Shown: piece after piece, positions 1 through 12,230 of the stretch
Layout: every line of letters starts with the position of its first letter
How positions within the stretch are numbered: position 1 is the first letter of the stretch
Assembly: GCA_030068075.1 (NCBI GenBank)
Contig: CM057826.1
Coordinates: forward strand, 48,018,558 to 48,082,557
From: Paguma larvata
Lineage: Eukaryota; Chordata; Mammalia; Carnivora; Viverridae
Length of the DNA stretch: 64,000 nucleotides
Direction: 5' to 3'
Notes under the pieces: model-generated
Told to the model about the DNA's origin: nothing
Database searches by the model: none
Seen by the model: only the letters and a program-made list of their open reading frames with translations
Translations under genes and position numbers: made by a program

Positions 1-1156
1 TCTTCCATACACCATCACTTTGCTATAAAGTGGCAAACCAGAAAAGCAAATAAATCATCAAAGCCTATCAAAGTCACTCGGTGGAAAGGTAGCTACAACA
101 TTTTGCAACTGCATAGCTTGTCATATAATAAATGCAGTGTTTCCCTACTAGCAACCAAGTGCTTTGGGATTCTCCAGATCCCCTGTGTGTCATGTTATCT
201 CAGTGGCTTCCGTCGATGGCACCCTGGATTTCCCAGGATGTGGGAAGGCTCTAAGGAGTCTGAGAAGTTTGAGGGGGAAGCAGTACAACTGCTTAAAATC
301 AACAGCCAAACCCAACACAGTGTAAATTCTTCCATAAGTAGCCAGTCAGTAATATATCTGCCCGTACTTCTTAAATAGTCACAGCAGTAATTACAGCATG
401 TCAGAGAATAATCAAAATCAGTTGTGGGAAATGAGAAATTTTAAAGAAGAAAAAGTGTACTCCTACATATTAAAGTAGGGACCTAGAGACTCCCATAGTG
501 GCCCAGTAAATTAAGATGGATGTATTTTGTGGAATCTATCAGCACCAGGCCTTGACATTCCTCCAGAATACCCTACAAAGGAGGAGGTAAACCACAAAGC
601 AGTACAATTTTTGGTCAATCTCGTAAGTGTCCCTAACTGATAATTCTCACCTTTAGAATTTTATGATGCCAGAGAATGAAACTTCATCTACCATCTCTCT
701 GACTTCAAGAAGCCAGCTCACAGTAGTTTCCAATATTTGTGCCCTTCTCCTAAATATTAACAATTGGGACGGTGTGTGCATTTTCTGGTTCTTAAAGACG
801 TGTTGAGTTGTAGGCCAATGAGGACTATAATGAACCAACACCGATAATGTACACAGAATGGATTTATTCTGTATTCCAAAGGACTCTTCCTTCCTATTTT
901 CTCCCCGGCAAATTGAAAATTATCTTTGTAACCTGATTTTAAAGCACTCTAAATGTGCATTTCTCAGAGCTATTAACTGAGTTTGGATAGTGTTTTATAT
1001 TTCTTTCCTGTGCATTTATTATGGGACATCCAGGACAGAGAAGAAATTAAAGATCGAGGAATATCAGAGTTGTGCATGCTTTTGTCTTTTCTGCATAAGA
1101 GGAAATAGAACATCAACTTTCAAAATAAAACATTAAAAAATTATGAAGCTAGAATG
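1..1156. other. Unique AT-rich intronic sequence
   Basis: No interspersed repeat, RNA gene or supported exon is visible. The short open frames here have no recognisable domain or splice context. Confidence 0.6.
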
Positions 1157-1329
1157 CAGCGGTTCCTCAACCTTTTATGGGCTATAGACCCTTGTGAGAA
1201 TTTAATAAAAGCCTCTCCTTAGGAAAATGCCTATTACTTAGTAAAAAATGTTCCATCCGTTGTAAAAGTTTCACTGCTCCTTGCCCCCTGAAACATAGTC
1301 TTGAATTGCCCATAGGTTAAGAATCCCTG
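1157..1329 (+). repeat. hAT-type non-autonomous DNA transposon fragment (MER class)
   Basis: The left end reads cagcggttcctcaacc and the right end ggttaagaatccctg. These are imperfect inverted copies of each other and match the 'cagnggttcttaacc' ends of ancient mammalian hAT elements. The interior has the usual 'tagacccttgtgagaat' and 'ttgcccataggttaag' segments. The 8-bp target duplication is no longer clear, as expected for an old copy. The exact MER subfamily was not determined. Confidence 0.6.
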
Positions 1330-3570
1330 AATTATGATCCCCAAAACCATGAAAAATCAGTTCATCTAATTGACCTGTCCCGTGTGCTAACAGTTACAGA
1401 TGGCATTCACGGCTTAACATTGCAAGTGCAGTGGCTATTTAAGTTTTACTGGAATCCAAACCTCCTGACCCGTCTCTTCCTCTCTTCTTCACTGGATGCA
1501 TTACTCAGTTTATGCATGATTGTTTAAAGGAGAATTGAATTAGAAACACTGTCTAGAGAGCTCTTTTTGCATCTCTGCCATTTAAGATGCAGACCTTGAG
1601 AGAGGGGGGCTTCACCATTGAGAGAAAACAGTGTGCATTCTAAGGGCAATCAAACCAGAAGGGTCACACTTCCAAGAGATAACTGGGGCTGAAAAGTAAA
1701 CCAAGCTCTTTGGGGAGCTGGGTGACACCACAAAGAATTGTGTAATGATTTCCACTGGGGAGTTTAGTGGGGCTGACACTGTGAGTCCTTCACCATTGTC
1801 CCAGGGTGGTGGCAACTGTGTCCATTTTTACAATCTAATTTTACAATAGATTAACTTGGAAAAGGCTGGATGGCAAAGAGGCCTATGAGTGGAACTGACC
1901 AATTCGGTCATTAGTGAGTGCGGCACTTTGATTCCCTTCTTAGAGAGAATACATCAAGAGCCACAATCACCAAATCACAAAGCAGCCAAGGACTCCATTT
2001 CAGGTAAATACTACTTTTAATGCTGCCTAAAAGTTAAGTTTGCGATTTCATAAACTCATACAGTCATAGTCATGCCTAAAAAGGCCTCTCTCGGGTTCTC
2101 ACTGGTGAGGAAATTCAAACACTAAATCCATTTGTCAGACACATACCCAACTATGCCCAACACATAAGAAAATTTGGCTCCTAAAAGAAGTAGGAAAACA
2201 ACTCTAATTTTCTATTCTCTATCAAGAGAAGGTTTCTGCCTAACTTGTTCTCTGCCTTATAAAGCTGTAGAAATGAGTCTGACTCGCAGAATTCTATTTT
2301 TAAAAACTCTTCCTATTTACATATGCTTTACTTCTCAAAAGAATGTCACCTTCCTATTAATGCAACAGTTAACAAAAGCAGTGTCAGAAACATGCCATTG
2401 GTGGGGGCTTTGTTTCTCACTTGCCATGTTTTGATTGGAATCTGTGTTAATTCATGTACCCTCATTGTGACACAACTGAAAATTATCATTGTCAATACAG
2501 TTTCCCAACAATCTCAGAACTCAGGCAATTAGGTATAAATAAGGCATTGTCGGCAAAATAAAGAATGCCGTCTAATGTCTCCGATGAATAAAAGAAACAG
2601 CCGGAGGAGGAAGGAGAGAGCACAGAGAGAGAAAGAAAATGGACCCAGAACTTCATGAAGGGTTCCAAGGAAAAGGAAAAAACTTTATATGACAAAATGA
2701 AGACACACAAAAACAATAATAAACATGCTTAGAAAATCATTATCCAATATACTTTTAAGCCAGCTCCGAAAACAGCTTTTCTGAAATGCTTTTGGATGAC
2801 TGTTTATATGTTAAAATCAACATTTAAATTGTGCTACAAAGCTTATCGTGCACTACATAAGCAGTCCTAAGACCTCTAGAACAACATAGCTTTGGGTCTA
2901 ATCCACTGAAAACACACTGTCCACACATGAAAATTTTGTTCGCTTTGGTTGGGAAAAAGTGAGGAATGTGCTTGTCTCCAAGTTAGAAGAAGGTCAAGAA
3001 AGCATTTTTAAAATATATTCCTCCACGAATGACCAAGTAGTCAGGGCCCCTTCGTGCACCTGAGAGGTTTGCCAGCCAAAATGCAGATCGATTCCTGAAA
3101 GAAGCATTCATACCTTAAATATGCATTTATGCTCCCCACCCCCCAATAAGGTGCACAGTTCCAACTTTTTTTTTTCCAAAATTAGGAGTTCAGAAATGAG
3201 GGGAGTTGGAAACACATAAGTTCTGTTTGCTTAAACTAATGGCAAGTATCATAAGATGTTAAGGAAAGAAAAACCTTAGCAATCAGATAGATCCCAGTTA
3301 TACAACAAATGTGAGCATTGATTTTGCAGATCACTTTCCCCAAATGGGAAAGCAACTCTCTGCCACAAGATTCAATGAGGACAATGATCCATTCAATAAT
3401 GACACAGGAGATAGATTTTATTCTGTAATTTGTAAGAACTGCTTCATGTTCACTACTTTTCAGAAGATTATTTCACCTAACCGTCTGAACAACTCATCAG
3501 ATTTCCACATATAAGAATAGGGTTTATTTCTTCTAAAATAAGCAGTACCAATCAAAAATAAAATAAAATG
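1330..3570. other. Unique intronic sequence
   Basis: AT-rich sequence without recognisable repeats apart from short A- or T-rich runs, for example near 3170. No exon with splice sites and coding character could be supported. Confidence 0.55.
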
Positions 3571-3920
3571 AGACCACTAGAAGTATAAGAAGTCAAATTT
3601 TTGATCCAAGAATTCTATGTCTAGGAATTTCTCCTAAGACTATATGTGACCAAAGCAACAGTAAAATATGTTCATCAAAGTGATACTATGGCCATGAAAA
3701 CTAGAAATAACCAAATATCCAATAATGAGACAATGGTCAATAAGATACTAAAATTATTATTAAAACATTTTCTAAAAATGCTTAGATGATGTAGAAAAAT
3801 CTCATGACACCATATTAATTAGAAGTTATCAGATTCAAAGCATTATATACAGATGATCAGGTTTTATTTGTTTGTAGTTAACTATTCTCCTCAGTTATGG
3901 TACATGATAATCACTGGAAT

Positions 3921-3980
3921 CGTGTGCGTGTGTGCGCGCGTGCATGCGCGCATGTGCGTGTATGGGGGTGTGTGTGTGAA
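3921..3980. repeat. Alternating purine-pyrimidine (TG)n/(CG)n repeat
   Basis: An imperfect run of gtgtgcg, gcgcgcg and catgcgcgcatg units followed by pure TG. The strict purine-pyrimidine alternation with CpG steps is the classic composition for left-handed Z-DNA. Structure formation is inference. Confidence 0.85.
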
Positions 3981-4000
3981 CATATATAGACACACATATA

Positions 4001-4203
4001 CTTTTTTTAACGTTTATTTATTTTTGAGAGAGAGAGAGAGTGAGTGGGGAAGAGACAGAGAGAGAGGAAACACAGAATCTCAAATAGTCTCCAGGCTCTG
4101 AGCTGTCAGCACAGAGCCCAACAAGGGGCTCAGACTCCTACACCATGAGATCATGACCTAAGCCAAAGTCAGACACTTAACTGACTGAGCCACCCAGGCA
4201 CCT
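4001..4203 (-). mobile_element. Felid tRNA-derived SINE (SINEC type), minus orientation
   Basis: Read on the minus strand it has the 'aggtgcctgggtggctcagt' tRNA-like head, a degenerate 'ctgtgctgacagctcagagcctgg' core, a GA/CT-rich stretch and a TAAATAAACG tail. A 14-bp target duplication (cacacatatacttt) flanks it at 3991-4004 and 4207-4220, so its limits are well fixed. It is non-autonomous and was mobilised by L1 machinery. Open frames crossing it are artefacts. Confidence 0.93.
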
Positions 4204-4225
4204 CTACACACATATACTTTAGATT

Positions 4226-4249
4226 AAAAAAAAAAAAAAAAAAAAAAAA
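4226..4249. repeat. Poly-A run (24 A)
   Basis: Uninterrupted A homopolymer immediately after the SINE target duplication, followed by more A-rich sequence to about 4310. It probably derives from the underlying L1M fragment. Confidence 0.9.
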
Positions 4250-4662
4250 CAGAAAAAAAGAGATGAGAAAGAAAATTTTTTTAAAAAAGGAAAAGTAAAA
4301 AAAGGAAATATATTCCAAATACATATCTCTGGGTAGTGACACTAATGAATTACTTTAGCTTCCTTTTTAAAGTCTTCCAAAAATTCCAGGTTTTTTACAA
4401 CATGTAATATCAGCAAAAGGACACTTGAAAGAAGTCAAAATGGCTTTTATCAATTTAAATTCTAATTAACCTTATTTTTTTTTACACTTAAGGAATGTAC
4501 AATGCCAGCAATAGAAGGTGATTTCCACACCAGGTCCCAAGGCATTCCAGGAGTCTGAGGGCCACTGTATGGCTGAGCAGGGAGGCCAAGCCGGTAGAAC
4601 GATACCCCAGGCTTATGTTCTCTTTAATTACAGAAGGTTTGCCCTTACTTATTCTCTCTCTA

Positions 4663-4869
4663 TTTTTTTTTAATGTTTATTTACTTTTGACAGAGAGACA
4701 GAGTGTGAGCAGGGGAGGGGCAGAGAAAAAGGGAGACACAGAATCTGAAGCAGGCTCCAGGCCCAGAGCTGTCAGCACAGAGCCCGACGCGGGGCTCGAA
4801 CTCACAAACCGTGAGATCATGACCTGAGCCGAAATCAGTGCTTAACCGACTGAGCCACCCAGGCGCCCC
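4663..4869 (-). mobile_element. Felid SINE (SINEC_Fc type), minus orientation
   Basis: Nearly complete. The minus strand begins ggggcgcctgggtggctcag, continues through a tRNA-like body and 'gagccccgcgtcgggctctg', then a gctgacagctctgggcctgg core, a CT-rich segment and an A-rich tail. Pyrimidine-rich target duplications (ttctctctat type) lie at about 4652-4663 and 4870-4879. It is less diverged than the copy at 4001, so it is probably younger. The open frame across 4615-4827 is SINE-derived and not a gene. Confidence 0.95.
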
Positions 4870-4904
4870 TTCTCTCTATATTTTTAATTTGCTGTCAAGT
4901 CAAA

Positions 4905-5045
4905 CCCTTTTAAATTTATAGATGAGGAAACCACCATCCAGAAAAGTTAAGGGTCTTGCCTAGCATCACAGAGCTTGTTAGTAGAAGATCTCAGATTAGA
5001 ACTCAAAGATCCTAGTTCAGTTGATCCTGTGTCCACCATAGGATG
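4905..5045 (-). repeat. MIR SINE fragment, minus orientation
   Basis: The stretch 'atagatgaggaaac...gttaagggtcttgcctagcatcacagagcttgttagtag' is the reverse of the MIR core and 3' region (ctagctgtgtgaccttgggcaag...cctcatctgtaaaa). It is an ancient mammalian repeat and carries no coding function. Confidence 0.75.
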
Positions 5046-6840
5046 TTGTTCTGTCCGTCCACGGCAGAGCACATGTTGTCAGCTAATTGCTTCACAGTGG
5101 TAAGAGGCCCACACAGAACCACCCACATTTTCTTGGAAAGCATCCCTCTTACCACCCTCCCCAAGACTATAGAAATTGAAAAAGTGGCACTGTTTAAGAA
5201 ATGCCACTAGAAGTCAGTTGAAATGAAATATCAGACTTCTTTTACTATGTCAATCTCGGTCTTAAAGCCTCTTTGAAATGATCACTTGCCTCCTTAATCT
5301 TAGACTAACAATTCATAGTACAAACATGAGAAAGATGGCTGATCTATCGAGGACAGCTTCCTGTCAGCCATGAGATCACCATTTTATACATCACATATAA
5401 AATCAGCAAAAAAAAAATACTTCAAGGATTAAATAGTATGTGATATTAGTACAGCTGACACTTGCTTTTCCATGCAAAAGAAACAAGTAGGAAACCCCCA
5501 GATCATTTCATTTTATCTTTGAATAATTTGTGGTTGGGTTTTTTAAATATATCAGAACTTACTCACATTGTGGTTACGTTTTACTTAATCAAAATCTAAA
5601 ATCCAGGCAATCTTCAAAATATTAACCATTGTACCAAAATACCAAATACAAGCACTTTCAGATACTCAGTTAATGATGGAATTAGCTTTAAATGATGATG
5701 GCTGGTGAGCATACAAGCATATGACCCAGGAAAAAACGATAATTATTAAAACAAAAGACTGAAAGCAAGCCAGAGAATAGCACGAAAAAAATTTTCAATA
5801 AGGTATTTGACCAAAAAAGTTACAATATCCTTGCAGATGAGATGGATGTGGGTGAGTGGATGAACAGACATGGGGAAAGGAAATGCGGTTTGCAGGATTC
5901 AAATCCAGATAAATAATCTTACCTAGAAAAGTTACCTAAATCTCCATTTGCAAATGTAAAACCAACTTCTGCTCTTACATCACCCTCGATATCCTACCTG
6001 CCTGTTACTTGCACAACCATTTCTTCATGTGTTCTATTGTTCCAAAAATTATTTATCTTCTTGCAAGCAAAAAGGAAATGGTCTATGTTAGGTTTAAAAC
6101 CCCGGAAAATACTCCCCCAGAAGCATGACTAGTTTGCATCTTTTGGACAGCGAAGATCAAAGTGATTTAAAATGTTTATTTTTAAAGTAAACCATTTACA
6201 CTGATCTTTGGAAAAACCCCTTTCACCCTTGAAGAACTGTATTTGTCTCCACAACTCTTTTAGAGACACACCAAAATCACCCTCTATTCAAGATGGCACT
6301 AGCAGAATTATTGCGCCTGATTTCTCTGACACTATCTCATGTCAGCCCCAGGAAAATGCAGAAGGCTAGATCACGAGCCCAAGGGCCACCATGAGCCCAG
6401 TGATGAGATGCTGTGTGCCACACGGCTCTCTAATTGAAAAGAGCTGCAAAGAAACAATACTGAAGGGGAAATCATAAACACTGTTTCTTGGGATCACTTA
6501 AGAAAATAACCTTCATGGATCTCCAACTTCTGTTTATGGAGAAGGAAGTTACAACTTCAAGTCCAGCTCTTTCCAAACTATAGGAAAACACCATAAAATA
6601 GTCAATACCAAATGCCACAGGGACTTTGCAGGAGGGTGAACCTTTTCCTTTTTGAATCTGGAAGATGATTTGAATTTCATCAGGGTCACTGTATCTGAGG
6701 GAGTTTTCCCAGCCCCCTGACTTTATTTCGCATCTCAAACACAACCCTTCTTTTATGAAAACCCAGTTTAAATATTAATGTGTGTTTTCTTAAGGAAGTG
6801 GAAGGCAAATCAACTTCCTGGTACCCAGGGTATCTGATTT
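5046..6840. other. Unique intronic sequence
   Basis: No recognisable repeat or exon. Mixed composition, with slightly higher GC near 6350-6420. Confidence 0.5.
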
Positions 6841-6935
6841 CTAAAATGGTCTAATGCTGATTGTCACAGCTCTACCAGATGTGAGGGGTGAAGCTCTATA
6901 AAAACGGAAAGGCCGGCTTTCAGGCTCACTGCTGA
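6841..6935 (+). promoter_or_regulatory. Candidate TATA promoter, antisense to EBF
   Basis: A TATA box (TATAAAAAC) begins at 6897 and an initiator-like TCACTGC has its A at 6928, a spacing of 31 bp, which is textbook for RNA polymerase II. An E-box CAGATG lies at 6876-6881. GC-rich sequence with a gggtccccc/ccgcctccc segment follows the start. I see no flanking TG...CA ends, target duplication or primer-binding site that would make this a solitary LTR. Promoter activity is inference from spacing alone. Confidence 0.4.
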
Positions 6936-7090
6936 GCGGGTCCCCCGCCTCCCTGAGCTGCATCCTCTGAGAGTGTATTTTTGTTAGCTGGCTGCCGGAA
7001 GCCCTCCACTGCCCCCCGGTTGTTTTGCGATCCTATAAGGACCTTCCCAGCCCTGCTGTCAGCCCAGACATTAAGAGCATGTTTGTGTTG
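6928..7090 (+). other. Candidate first exon with splice donor
   Basis: Running from the predicted start at 6928, the sequence is GC-richer than its surroundings and ends at a strong donor, ttg|gtaagttt, with the GT at 7091. The only ATG in the interval lies at 7079-7081, with A at -3, and reads Met-Phe-Val-Leu before the donor. It could be the first exon of an antisense lncRNA or of a small nested gene. No matching downstream exon was identified, so the call rests on promoter plus donor geometry. Confidence 0.3.
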
Positions 7091-7744
7091 GTAAGTTTTG
7101 GGGGCTGGTTAAAATAATAAGTATTATCATCAGCATCACCGTTTCAGCAGAATAGAGGCGGGTGGGGTTCAAGAGCTGGGCTCCAAAGTTTGCTAAAAAG
7201 CCTATTTTGAGAAAACCTTTGTTCTAAACTCTCTTGTTTACCTCCTGCACCAAGAAACAATGTCTTTTGTTACTAAGCCCCCCTTCTTCGACTGTTAAGT
7301 TTGTTTACTGACATTTTCAATACCAGGCAATACAAAGAGTATTTCCTCGTATTAATTCCAAATGTCACAAAGAACAAATTTTGGTTCCAAAGAAGCCTGT
7401 CTAACTAGATAAGATGCCCTTAGTTAGGAAAAAATATAATGAAAATAAATCTTGCTCTTAAATGTGGACCACATAACCTTAGGGATCCCATTCTTTGCCT
7501 TCCTTGCTATATTATTCAGAAGCTGCCTGGCTTGGCATCTCTCTAACCAGGCCAGGCCAGGCCAGGCCACAGTGACTCTAGTGTCTGCTTAGAAAATGCT
7601 GACGTGATTTGAAGAACATTAACGTTCCATGTTAGCTAGAGTCTATGATGCCCACCAAACAACTACATTAAAAAAAGAAAAAAAAAAAAAAGATTGTTTA
7701 CAGGTCAGTCTTATAAGTTACCAGAGGATCATCTCTATAGATAA
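7091..7744. other. Intronic sequence with a short GGCCA tandem repeat
   Basis: Mostly unique sequence. A tandem array of about 4.5 ccagg/ggcca units lies at 7547-7569, and an A-rich run at 7671-7691. No exon supported. Confidence 0.6.
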
Positions 7745-8100
7745 TTTATTGATCTTCAAATACATTTCTTCTGCAAATATTTGTTGAGGACCAGCAACGC
7801 CAAGCACAGGGGACATGGTGAAGAACCAAAGCAGACATACCCCTGCCTTCACTGAGCTTACAGAATAAAGGAGGAGGCAGATGCAGATCAAATTGTCACC
7901 AAAGAAGCACATTGTTACAGCCCAAGATAGTGATCTGAAGAAAAGCAAGAGAGCAAAACCCAAGAGGCTTTCCTGAAAGTGAGATTTGAAGGATGAGGAA
8001 AAGATAAGTAGGCACAAAAGGTGAGCTCCGCAGAGAGATTAAATTGCAGAAGAACACAGAGTAATAGGGAGTATGAATTTGGCTAGAGGACCAGTTTAGG
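7745..8100 (-). repeat. L2 LINE 3' fragment, minus orientation
   Basis: The sequence 'tatttgttgaggaccagc...catggtgaagaacc...ccctgccttcactgagcttacag' is the reverse of the L2 3' region, followed by the antisense 'tgaaagtgagatttgaaggatgagg' part. It is old, degraded and non-coding. Confidence 0.75.
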
Positions 8101-10080
8101 GGTTGGAGGAGTGGTCACACCACTATGGTCTTGCCATGCACTGTGGCCTGAATCTGGATGGGTTCACCCAGAGAGGTACCACTGAAGGATTCTGGCTTAG
8201 CTTCCAGTGCGTCCCGATCTCCTACATAATTTGGCAAGATCTGATCCAAACCAAAGGTTTGGAGACTCTCTGTCTCATGCACATATCTCAAACTCACACA
8301 CATCCCAATCAAAGGTGTTGAATTTTAATGATAGCCTTCAGTGTTCCAAAATAGAGCCTCCAGTTTACTGTATTAAAATTTCACAAGTAATCCCTTCCTT
8401 GTAAGTCCAAAAATTATTTTAAATTATGGTTATATGGACACTCAGCTTTCTAAGCACACAATGTAAAATTAACTTTTACAAGAAAAAGAGACCATCTGTG
8501 AGAGCACCAAGAGAAAGAGAAAGAAAACCAATGTAACGCTTTCTTTCATGATTTCTTCTCCAAACCTTTTAGGATTCATGATCACCAAATCTTACCACCC
8601 AAGACTGACAGGAAATAGATATTGAACTAAGACTACATGATAGCCAAGAGATTCAAAAGTGTTGTTTAACAGCGAAAATATAACATGAAGGAGAAAATGC
8701 AGAAAACAAGCATCTTTCTCTAATGACTATGTTAGCATATACACAAAATAAACAGAAATAAGAAAACCTTAGTCACATTATAATTAAAAATAGCTATGAT
8801 GTTTTGAATGATGATTTCAACATGTAATCAATATTTTTAAAATATTGATACATTTTACAATATTCAAGGTCCAGTGTGTCTCTTAGACTTTATATCTACA
8901 CTTGACCTAGCCATCATGCGAGTGCTCCACAACCACATCTAGCTAGTGGCTACCAAATTGAACAACGCAGCTCCAAAAGAAAGGTGACAGACTAGCAGAT
9001 CACAAAGTTTGTTTTGGCTTTCATACTGATTTAATTTTTTAATGATTCATCATCATTTAAAGTCAGATTTCACATTAAAATAGCAATTTCTGGCTTCTGT
9101 TGAAAGTCCTATCTGGTAACCCCAGGTTCCAAACGCTCCAATAGCAAGGAGCAGAGAGAGCTAAGAACCTGCCACAGTGTCTCCCTCTGAAAGGAGCATT
9201 CCAGTTGCCACAGTCCCTATCAGTCCCCACTGCTCCAATTCCTTACACTTCCTGCCTGGCTGTACCCCAGTAGGCGAAATAAATAGCACGGCCGCCACCA
9301 ACAGAGATAACATCAAAACTATTGGCTTGTTTAATGTGGTGAATTTTGAAAAAGAAATGTATTTATGTATTTGTACTTTATTTGTTTTCCTCCCACTTGC
9401 CATTTATGTTACCATGAACCCTGAATTTAAATGAGGTCATATACACAAAGAAGAAACAAATCCTTGCTTATTGATTCAGGAAAAGACGGAAATCAGCCTA
9501 GGGAAGGAAGTGATCTTGTTTACTCTGCTTTTCAAATAACTGAAGACTCAAGACTGAGAAGGCTACGAAGTATTAGAACACCTTGTTATTCAAATACATC
9601 ACTAAAAAGACCTTGGTCTCTAAAAATACTAGTATATATAAACATTTTTCTGTCTGTGTTGCTTATTTCCCACATGTGGCTAATCGCCCATTGGTCTCCC
9701 CTCTGTGGCTCCCGTTTCTCTGAGGTTGGTTTCCTCTCTCCACTACTCCTGTTAAGACCTCAGGGCAAAGGGTCATGGTCGCTCCCAGCACCTCTCACCT
9801 TCGGCCTCATCTCCTTTTTTCTCTCTCCCTCATACTAGACACTTAAAAGTCTTCCACCACATCTCTCTGCTACCTATTTTCTAGAGTTATCAAAATCCTC
9901 CAGGGACATCTAGATTTATTCCAAGGTTTCAACTGAAGGTTCAAGTCATCCCATCAGCTATCCTACTGGTTCTTCACATCAGGCCAACGATAACATTAAT
10001 AACACAACGACAATAATACAGTGGCTTTAAGTGTGGCGTGGGTGGGAGTTAGCTTCTAAAGTCAGCATATAAAATAAAAA
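8101..10080. other. Unique intronic sequence
   Basis: No repeat family recognised with confidence. An ATG-initiated open frame of 135 codons at 9431-9838 has no recognisable domain and no support as a gene. Confidence 0.5.
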
Positions 10081-10280
10081 CTGGGTGGCTCAGTAGGTTA
10101 AGTGTCTGACTCTTGATTTCAGCTCAGGTCATGATCTCATGGTTTTGCAGGTTCAAGCCCCGCATCGGCTCTCCACTGGCATAATGGAGCCTGCTTAGGA
10201 TTCTCTGTCTCCCTCTCTCTCTCTGTCCCTCCCCCACTGGCGCTGTCTCTGTCTCTCTCAAAATAAATAAATAAACTTTC
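10081..10280 (+). mobile_element. Older carnivore tRNA-SINE, plus orientation
   Basis: It starts at ctgggtggctcagtaggtta, so the first few bases are missing. It has the 'gactcttgatttcagctcag' variant of the tRNA-like part, a degenerate core, a CT-rich stretch and an aaataaataaataaac tail. The many differences from the felid young type point to an older carnivore subfamily. Confidence 0.9.
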
Positions 10281-10599
10281 AAAAATATTTTTAACTACAT
10301 AAATTCAAAATAATCCTTGAAAATCCCTTAAGCTACACATAGAGTGTGGTATACATGCATTTACAATCTTACATGTTAATACTAATATACAGAATTTTGA
10401 TTCTGCAAATTCATATTTAGAGCTCACTCAGAGGCATGTACACAGTGGAATGGAGACCTTTATTTAAACTGTTCTTTTCCTTTTAGCTTTCTTTTCTCTT
10501 TTTTATTTTTTCTTCAACTACACATAGTTGAAATCAGAAGGATAATGGCTTGCACAACAAAAATTGACTATGATAATAATTTTGTAATAAATACCACTG

Positions 10600-10770
10600 A
10601 CTAAGCATTCATAATGTACCGAGCCCCAACCAAAGACTTTATAAATATTCCATTGTAATAGAAACAGGCTTGGACTGGTCAAATAACTTGCCTCAAATCT
10701 TGTAGCTAGTAAGTTGTAGGGTCAGGAGTTGGACCCAGATCTGCCAAAGAATCCCCCTTTTCAGTAATAA
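10600..10770 (-). repeat. MIR SINE fragment, minus orientation
   Basis: Shows the reverse MIR pattern: 'taagcattcataatgtaccgag', then 'ggtcaaataacttgcctcaaatcttgtagctagtaag' and 'ggagttggacccagatctgcc'. Confidence 0.75.
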
Positions 10771-12112
10771 AGTCGAAGTCTATAGCTTCATTCCTCTAGT
10801 CTTCTAACTATATACTGAAAACATATCCATACTTCTCACTGAGTGAATCTGAGCATTCACTCTCCTCCTCTCCGTTAGACTATAAACCATTGCAGATCTT
10901 GGACCTGTGCTATATTTCTGTTTCTTCAAACATTTTTGTGTCTTCTCCAATCAGTGAGAGTCTAGTAAGTGTTTACAGATGGCAAGTGTTTAATACCAAA
11001 AGTTCAGAAGACACCCAAACCAGCCAGAATTCCCACGACTAGAGGAAAGTTTTTAAATGTTTATTGTTTTGAGTCCACTGGGGGGAAGGAGTCCCCCCTT
11101 CTCTCTCAAGACTCCATGAGAAAACACTTTAGTAAGCCACTACGTAATTTACATTTTCTCATTTCTTCTGTAAAAATTATAAATCTCTGTATAATTTCCC
11201 ACAACATTTAACAAGAGAATATTTAAATTAAGAAATGTCTTGTGGATATAAATGTCATGCTCATATAACTAAATATGTCATGTTATATAACTAAATAATA
11301 TCCTAGACTTTCTGTGTGTATCTGGTAACAGTATGGTAAATATAAATGAGAAAAAAATGAGTAATAATTTATGAAAACTGATTTGCATTTCCAAATATAA
11401 AATGTGTAAAATCCAACTAATTAGCAAGAGTCAGGGCTGAGGTGTTTCTATAGCAACTATAAAAATGCTAAATTATTTTTTCTCCAAAGTGTTTTATATC
11501 TGCCTCATTAATGTTTGTTTTTCTCATTTGTTTTGTGGATATTTCCAAAGTGAAAGGTTTCAAAGATTGCAAAGATGCTCGCTTTGCCACAAAGTTCAAG
11601 AAGAGGTTTCCCACTGAAAGTGTCTCAAGTGCCGACAGCAATGTGCGTGAAAACTATATTTGGTAGAGATTCTTTCATGCCAGCGGCTCTATTCTTTGTT
11701 CTTAGCTTCCTCCTAAATTCTCCTTTTCTCTTATCGCCCCTGATTGTTCATAGAGCATCTCTGCTAAGGAGATGTTAACCTAAGGTCAATTTTTCATCTG
11801 GCACCCTTTGCTGCCACCCCGATAGTTCCTGAGAGCGCCTGACCCAGGCAGCAGTGTCCATTCAGCTGAGGAAGATAAAGAGCCCCTCAGAACGGCTGTG
11901 GGGAACTTGGGCAGTGACCTCCGCCTCTGGCTCTCAGTTTCCCCTTCTGAAAATCAGGTGGATGGACAATGGCCTATCTCTAACATCCTCTGCAGGTCTT
12001 TTTAGAGGCTCCCTGTTGCCTTCCATGTCAATCAAATCCCTTTGCCAGGTTTTTAGTCTCCCTGCCTCCCTCAAACCAGCCCCACCTTAAACTTATAGTC
12101 CAGAATTTCCAT
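10771..12112. other. Unique intronic sequence
   Basis: AT-rich to about 11560, then a more mixed block at 11560-11780 (the 'caaagattgcaaagatgctcg' region) that looks non-repetitive. No exon supported. Confidence 0.5.
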
Positions 12113-12205
12113 GAGGCAGCAGTTCTTTAACCTTGGGTCAAGGAATCAATTGATGCACTTCAAAGGGACCATGAGTTCCTTGAATTTTTTGCAAACAAAT
12201 TTCTA
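12113..12205 (+). repeat. hAT/MER DNA transposon fragment
   Basis: The sequence 'ggcagcagttctttaaccttgggtc...gggaccatgagttccttgaattttttgcaaa' resembles the left half of ancient hAT MER elements, with their 'cagnggttctcaaccttgggtcc' end. The right end is missing. Confidence 0.5.
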
Positions 12206-12230
12206 TTTCACTGGAAGGGTGCAGAGATAG

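Larger units (their letters stand above)
3571..4430 (+). repeat. Ancient L1M-type LINE 3' end, split by later insertions
   Basis: The segment 3595-3900 aligns by eye to the L1 3' region ('gatccaagaattctatgtctaggaattt...ccaaatatccaataatgag'). The segment 4300-4430 matches the terminal 'tctgggtagtgacac...aaaattccaggtttttt' part. Between them lie a TG-rich repeat, a felid SINE (4001-4203) and an A run (4226-4249). The element is only the far 3' end of an L1 and is not coding. Confidence 0.6.

Noticed and set aside
7091..7120. Possible retroviral primer-binding site (tgggggctgg after the donor)
   Set aside because: Only about nine bases match a proline-type site and there is no LTR end CA beside it or LTR structure upstream; treated as coincidence.
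9431..9838. 135-codon ATG-initiated open frame
   Set aside because: No domain, promoter or family resemblance, and the hydrophobic part comes from CT-rich sequence.
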